DNA of 64,000 nt from Casuarius casuarius (Eukaryota > Chordata > Aves > Casuariiformes > Casuariidae): the NCBI GenBank assembly GCA_003342895.1, contig PTFA01000158.1, positions 310,001 through 374,000 of the forward strand, in the 5' to 3' direction. The notes below the pieces were generated by a model. It saw only the letters and a program-made list of their open reading frames with translations, made no database searches and had not been told where the DNA came from. The translations under genes and the position numbers were made by a program. Below are positions 57,585 to 64,000 of this stretch, piece after piece (the first letter of the stretch is position 1; every line of letters begins with the position of its first letter).

Positions 57585-58052
57585 TTTAAGGTGACACAAG
57601 CGAGACACGAGCTATCATCCCTCACACAGCGCTAGCAGCTTACACCGTCTGGCCCTGACCTACAGCCCAGGCAACTTCCAGTGATGCCCTGAGGTAAAAC
57701 AGCATTTCGGAGAATGGGCGGTAGCCAGAAACCTAAGTCTTAAAAAAAAAACTCTTGAAAAAAAAAAAAGCAACAGTGTTGGCTCTTAGTGAGATAGCAA
57801 CCTTTTAATTTCTGGATTTGTGTTCCTAAATTTGAGTCGGCCAGTCCAAACTTCCAAGTGCAACAGCCTGTGTTCAGGAGGCCGCTTCTGTCTGACAACG
57901 CTGGCCAACTTGTGTCTCTTTAGCAGGATGTTTCTCAATCCGGCTGTTGTTTGGGGTACTCAGAATCTGAACTGGAGTTTACAAAATACACTATCTGGCT
58001 TACACTCCTGTTATGTGTAAATACTCTGCGCATCCATTCCATTTGTGTAAAG

Positions 58053-58058
58053 AATAAA
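58053..58058 (+). promoter_or_regulatory. DLG2: Candidate polyadenylation signal AATAAA (most distal)
   Basis: TAAAGAATAAAGCACACACA is followed about 50 nt later by T/GT-rich sequence. Use by DLG2 would give a UTR of about 5 kb, in keeping with long neuronal 3' UTRs, but nothing here proves it. Confidence 0.35.
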
Positions 58059-58080
58059 GCACACACAATTATAAAAATTA

Positions 58081-61000
58081 AGATGTATATTTCATACTAG
58101 CTGTGTCCTTGCTTATTTATTCCGTTCCAAGCCCTCAGTTGTGGTTCAGTTGTAAATGCTTGATAGAGTGTTTATAAATATGTCATGAATTTTATTATAA
58201 AATATTAATATTAAAGCATTTTTACACTTTATAGCAAATGGCTTCTTCACAAGGCATAATTTGTCTTTTTTCCTTAAAGCAAATTAGTGAAAGAGAATGC
58301 ATATGCTCTTAATACGTCTTCAGGGAGAATCACATCTATCACACAACACAAACAGAAATCTGGAGATGGGAAGAACCGAGGATACAGAAACTCTTCTTTC
58401 TTGCTTTTTTTTGTTTTCATTTTGAATTCACAGTGACTTGAAAGTAACCACTGAGAAGGTTCGGTCTGCTCAAGTACTGCCACTTTTTCGTCACCTCACT
58501 TCTTCTGTGTATTGGGTATTATCAGCATCTTGGTCAATAATCATGAGTGGATTTTTTTTTAATTAAAGAATTGCTCCATGTTTCTGGCATCACAACGTAG
58601 CCATTGGGCTAAGTTTTGTAATAGCTACATGCTTATAAGCAGATTAGTGGAGCATAAACTTCAGTTGTGCTATGGGGTCCTACCAGTCCAAGAACCTTGG
58701 CTTTTGTCCATCCCAGGAAAGTCTTTGCAGATGGCTTGTCAGGCTCCAGGGAGGCTATGTGAACATTTCCAATTTTCTTCAGAGGCAGAAACACGACAGG
58801 GACACTGCTTTTGATAGACAGACTGTGCTAAAATAGTTCAGACTGCAGAGGACCACAGCGCTTCCATATGGCTCTGGGAGCCATAACTGACACTATAGGG
58901 AGACAAAAATCTGTCCGTGGAGTTTTACATGCATAATCACAAGGATGGTTAATCATCCAAACATTCATTGTGATGCTTTATACTTCCTGAATAGATTCAG
59001 AAGAGGGAGAGAATCCAAACAACAGCTCACATTGATATGCAGATGAGCACAACTTAAAAAAAAAAAAAAAAAAGTTAGCAAGTCATTTCTGAAAAACCAA
59101 TGTGTTTACCGAGAGATTTTTCACAGCCATGAGTTACAGTCTTAGCAACAAAGTGAAGTTGCTTTCCAGAGCAGCGCTGTAGGAAGCAGACGATAGATGA
59201 GCTCTTCATTACAGCCTCAGCTCCTCTTAAAGTAATTTCCTCTTCTTTCTCTGGGCAAAACTGAACTAACTCCCTGGACTACACTCTGCAAAAACAAGAG
59301 AAACTTGGAAAATAGTCTTTGCAAAATGCCTGAGAAGCAGGAGATATTTAAAATTTCAGGAACCTAGACATGAGGTGAATATCAGTTCAGGCATGGGCGG
59401 CACACATTGCTAGCCTACTGTCTCAGCCAGGCACCGAGTATGTAAAGAACGGGGACCATCCCTCACTTGTTCAGTGCAACTGCAGTCTATAGCTGCTGAG
59501 TTAAAAGTGATGACAGAAGCATGAATTTTGCCCCAATGGAAGTAAAAGCACAGTCTAGTCCATGGTAGCTGATGGTTCACGTTCAGAAGTAAATCTAAAT
59601 AAATGAAGGGGCCCAAGATAACCATCTCAGCAAATGTATATGTGTGTGTGTGTGTGTGTGTGTGCATGTGCAAAAAATATTTGTCTTCTATTATTATCCC
59701 ACAATATTTGCCTTTTCCAACGGTCACTTCACACAGCCAACCAAATATCTGGACTTGGTTGTCCAGTCGCACCCTTGCGGCTTGAAGGACATTCTGTCCC
59801 AACCTGAAAAATTACTTGGGACCAGAGTAAAAAAATACACTACTGCTATATATGGCCAAGTTCCTTATCCCTCTTGGAAAAGTCATTTCACATTGACCTT
59901 TGAAGGAATTTAGGTGCCTGCCTGGCATCAGCAAGTTATTCATTTCAAATCAAGGTAATGATACCTAGATCCCAGTGTCACCTGTGGAAAGGCAGCACAA
60001 TGGAGCTCTGGTTCCTAAATCTCTAGGGTACATTTCAAGTCTTCTTCCCCACCACCAATCTGCACAGCAGTCTCTTTGCTATCAAAAATCTCAGACAATG
60101 CAGGAACAGCTACTGTGAAGCTCTACCAGAGCAGGACTTGCCTATGATGACATTGTAAAGCCCTTACCTGCAAGGAAGGTATCATAACGGCTACAGAAGA
60201 GATCAGTTTGGGTTGATTGGTAAGGTATGGCACCAGTAAAACAACTGTAGCTGAACTGGTCTGTAGACCAGTTTAGAAAGCTGTGGGCCAGAACACAGCT
60301 TCCCTGTTAGACAGAGTAGGAAAGGCTCTTCTGGACAGCCCTCCCACTGCTGCAGTTTCTCTTGCTGATGGAGATGTTTCCTTTTCGACACACTGGAGAG
60401 CTAATGGTGCAGACTACACCAGGGAGGCAGAGAATGGTGCCTAGAAGAGACATCTAATTTTATTCAGCAAAGAAATTGAAATATTTGCTACAGAAGCTCA
60501 TTAATTACTGTCAACTGCTCATTAGCCCTCAATCTAAGCAGAAGCAGGTGGTAGCAACCAGGGAAAATGAATTAAGTCTTATACATTGTTAGCTTAATGG
60601 TAACAGGGCTGTTACAACACCAGTAGAAAAGCAGTACACAGCTGGCCTGCACACTGTATCAATTGATGATCTGATGTCCCAAGCTAAACAACTCGCCTGA
60701 ATTTGGGGGTTGCTCTGGTATGTGAAGATAATTAACCTAAATCTTCTTATGATTTCCCTTCCACACTCACTGATTCCCTGGCGCTGGCAAAGAATTTGCC
60801 TTGCTGTAGAATCTAGAAATGCAATAGGGGATCAGTTATAAATTGAAATGTGCAGATGTCTTTAAGCTGCAAAACATGGGGATGGGATTTAAACATGCAA
60901 GGAAAGTACAAAGGTGCTGCTAGCCTGGACTCAGCAGCACCTCTAACAAGTGCTCCCGTGAAGTTCCAGTTGGCAGCAAAACCTCCACCAGCGACACCTC

Positions 61001-64000
61001 TACTGGCACTGCCCAAAACCTACCCAACTTCTGCAGGGTGAGACCACCACCCTGGCAGGCAAATCTGAAAATAAATCATGCCAGGCTTCAAGAAACCATT
61101 TTTTTAAGATCCCCACACCTTCTTCGCCCTTTCTCCCAAGAAAGGGACTTGTCACTGTGCCGTCTGCAGTAACAGTTGGTCAAGGGGCTGTCCAATATCT
61201 CCAAAGTCAAAGCATAGGGCTAAAATGTCACATTTAGCAGCATGTTTAAGCACTGAGAGTATCAAACCAATGTCAAATACCCATTTCTTTCTCTCTTTTT
61301 TTTAACAGAAAATATTTTGAATGCTGTCATACCAATGACTTGTGGAATGAATCTAAAGGGTCTGAGAGTAGATGTTTGTCTTATAATCCTGCCATCACCT
61401 ATGTGCATAGGGCTTTTAAATAGGCTTTGCTGAATGCAGGAGTCACCACAGCACACCATTTTCCCCAGTGATGGTAAATCCATTGGCTGTATTCTGCCTG
61501 CTTGGATATGGTTTGCTGAGATTCACTTGCTGAGTAATGGCGATACACCTTCAGTAAAATATTAGACAAATATTTTCTAAGCTTTAAACTTGGCCTAATC
61601 TCTACATAATCCTTCTTTAATAGAGTTGGTCTTTGCTGTAGGTAAAGATGTTTATTAGCTTGCAGTATAATCTCCCAGGCAGGGCATCTAGAGCCCCTTT
61701 TTTCAATGGCAACCACATAATCATATTTTAGAGCTGCTAAAGGAGCAAAAACACAATACAATGTTCTGAGGCAGCAAGTGCTAAATAGGGAAAAGCCCTG
61801 AAGATCTCTAACTCTGCAACAATTTGCAGAAAGGGCACTTCCAATTAAATGAGCTTAGGTGTTAGCCTGAACTTAGTTGCTGCAGTGTACAGGACAACAG
61901 GAAAGTGAATATTGCCTTATTTAGCTGGATGAATTTGGGGCCAGGGCAGGCAGGGGGACAGAAATCTCATCAACCGTAGCAGGTACATAAATGAGGCCTT
62001 AGGCCCCAGGCGTAGTTGAAAGAGATGTACGGTGAGCGGGAAGGTCTCATCTTATTCAGTGCCTGCTACACCCCATTAACCAGCAGTTACAGATGGTGGC
62101 TAAGGGCCATCTGGGCGTCCCTCATGTACTGGAGACTAACAATTTCTAGACATTAAAAGACCTGAAGTCAAACACTAGGAGCAAGGCAAGCGATAATTCA
62201 TAGCCCTACAGGGAGAAACCCGTCCTTAAAGGAGCCTTTGCTCTGGGAAATAAATCACAAATCTCTGCCCAACCTTTCCAACCCAGCTGTGTGCAGAAAC
62301 CAAGGCTGGGCTGCACCACTGTGTGTGCCTCGGAGGGACTCGCACAACCAAGGCACAACTTTGCTCGCAAACACTTTCTGAAGGGCCCATCCATACAGGT
62401 GCCCCAAGCCAGCTCCATTGGCTGCACAGAACAGCTTCAAGGCTCGCTCTTCCCCACATAGCTGCACGCACATGCACACACACAGTCACTGCAGCACAAC
62501 CTTCCATCTGTTCCCGTAGTCGCACAGCTTCAAAAAGAGCTGAAGCCCCACAGGAGCATGAAGGGACCAGAGGTGGCCCAGAGAGACCATCCTGGGAGCA
62601 GAGGGACCCTGACACCGTGGGAGAATTGCAGCATGGGCCATTTCGGGACTCGTTCTGGCTGGCAGCACCATACCTGAGCCACTACCTGACAAATACTTTG
62701 AGACACTTGTATTAATTGCCAGGAGATTCTTGCCTCTAGTGAGCATGGTAAAAATCTCCTTGCCAGCAGCCTTTGGTTAACAATATGTAGTAATTAGTGT
62801 GATCCCTTTAGTATATGGAGCTTATATGCAGCTGTGAGGGGCCCCTCTGCCTCCAACGAGATGGGCAGAAGCAGCAAGGGGCACAAATTCCTGACCCAAG
62901 CAGCATTAAAGCAGCTGCTGTGCCACACGTTCAGCTGCAAATGCTGCAGCCAGCAGCACAGTATTTCTCTACCTAGACTGTGAGCACCGGTTTCCCTCCT
63001 ACAAAGCTCAGGCGCAGAGCCCAAAACCTCGGTGGCATTTAGACTCACACACTCTCAAGATGTAAAACTGCACAGGGCAGTTCCTCAGTGTCCCTTGCAT
63101 AGGTACTCAAATAGCACATATCCATTACAGGACAGCCCAGGGCAGGAAATGCATACAATATATTTTATAAATAGCTGTCTTGAGACTTGCACTGCAGTGA
63201 AGCCAGTGTTTCTCTGGATCTCTGGATTCCTGCCTGGCTGGAAAGCTTTCGGGAGACAAGGGGAGCATACACATACAGACACCAATATCCCTCTGAGAGG
63301 ATGCCGCCTTTGCTGGAGTGGAGCCATTGGGGTGGTTGAGATACAGCTTGTTTAGGAATTAATTCTCTTGATAGTTGCTGGAGCTGGGTCTTCCTTAGCT
63401 ACCCATAGCAACATAGCCGAAGATTTATATTTGCCCTAGGTTAGCCTCGCTGTCTGTTTGGGATATAACTGGTGAATTCACCTCCATATGATGCTTGTGC
63501 ATGGTGCTAGGAAGTAGTCAAGCTACCTCACTCTGTCCTGTTAGTGTTTGTCTCTGTTGTGCTTGGACAATGCAGTAGGTGAGAAATAATTTAAATGGTA
63601 GACTTTTATTGAGATCATTTTTAGCTGGAGGTGCAAAAAGTGGAGTCAAGAAACAAAAAAAAAAAAATGTCAGCAGAGTGAACTTTCCATTGCAAACGCC
63701 ATAATAAACGGCTGTGTGTGAGCAGGAGAAGAAAAAGTATGAAGAAATAACCTGGAGCTGAGAAAAATATGAGAACATCGCCACAGAGGAAGAGTTTACC
63801 ATGTGGAAATCAAGGAGGAAGGGGGCTATGAAGCTGACAAAATCACAGAGCCAGAGGATGTTATCCTAAGTGATATCAAGAGCTAGAACTGCTCACAGGG
63901 AGCATTAGTCTCCTAGGACAGTATTTTCTTCTGGTTCAAGAAAAACAAAGAAAGTCTTGATAAGCATAGAACAAAAATAAATTAAGATGCATTGGCTACT
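58081..64000. other. Probable intergenic DNA 3' of DLG2
   Basis: No exon series, conserved protein frame or RNA gene was recognised on either strand. A18 lies at 59056-59073 and (TG)12 at 59641-59664. Open frames of 120-130 codons (59410-59802, 61399-61761, 62226-62615, 62323-62715) show no family signature and are compatible with chance. The 62.2-62.7 kb stretch is GC-richer with overlapping frames in several registers. Confidence 0.65.
59641..59664. repeat. (TG)12 microsatellite
   Basis: An uninterrupted TG dinucleotide run of 24 bases is followed by CATGTG. It is simple sequence. Confidence 0.95.

Larger units (their letters stand above)
53016..58080 (+). other. DLG2: DLG2 3' UTR and/or immediate 3' flank
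   Basis: The sequence after the stop has no supported coding frame. Its true 3' end cannot be fixed without transcript data. AATAAA signals lie at 54034, 55695, 57038 and 58053, so a short UTR of about 1 kb or long ones up to about 5 kb are possible. Several palindromic repeat relics lie inside (53400-53576, 57211-57286, 57385-57475, 57496-57584). There is one undetermined base at 53206. Confidence 0.6.

Noticed and set aside
61290..61311. Strong polypyrimidine tract plus AACAG resembling a splice acceptor
   Set aside because: No open, conserved exon follows and no donor partner was identified; downstream of the DLG2 stop.
62206..62746. Overlapping open frames in several registers in a GC-richer stretch
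   Set aside because: Mutually overlapping frames on both strands reflect low stop-codon density; none has a recognisable product.

Overview
The window is a vertebrate nuclear locus holding the 3' end of DLG2 (PSD-93 / chapsyn-110), a synaptic MAGUK scaffold, on the + strand. All recognisable protein-coding sequence belongs to this gene. The exons are short and perfectly phased, with GT..AG borders and long AT-rich introns. Together they spell the C-terminal HOOK region and the complete guanylate-kinase-like (GK) domain, ending at a TAA stop at 53013-53015. The repeats are decayed CR1 LINEs, MIR-like SINE remnants and palindromic elements of the kind typical of sauropsids. With no young transposons and introns of moderate size, this suggests a bird; a turtle or crocodilian cannot be excluded.

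Layout. 1-10708 is intron upstream of the first visible exon; the PDZ and SH3 exons lie outside the window. 10709-10784 is the basic HOOK exon, followed by an 18.7 kb intron. Then comes an alternative-splicing module: two exons (29478-29577 and 30504-30549) that occupy the same phase slot, and a 42-nt phase-1/phase-1 cassette (33579-33620). 42672-42722 is the common exon that joins HOOK to GK. 43508-43609, 44864-45036, 46060-46169, 52080-52171 and 52909-53015 encode GK. From 53016 there is 3' UTR and flank, with candidate polyadenylation signals near 54034, 55695, 57038 and 58053. 58.1-64 kb looks intergenic, with no supported gene.

How it fits together. By phase arithmetic, the first two alternative exons must be used one at a time. 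Including both gives a stop (TGA) inside the second, and skipping both gives a stop in the GK exon at 43508. The 42-nt exon is optional and frame-neutral. The window therefore encodes C-terminal parts of about 251, 265, 269 or 283 residues, differing only in the flexible HOOK linker between SH3 and GK. RBFOX-like (GCATG/TGCATG) and TGC-rich elements sit beside these alternative exons, as expected for neural splicing control.

I saw no previously undescribed gene system. The most interesting content is the splice logic of the HOOK module, its candidate regulatory elements, and a cluster of ancient palindromic repeats in the DLG2 3' UTR/flank. All repeat calls rest on recalled consensus features and should be confirmed with a repeat-masking search.
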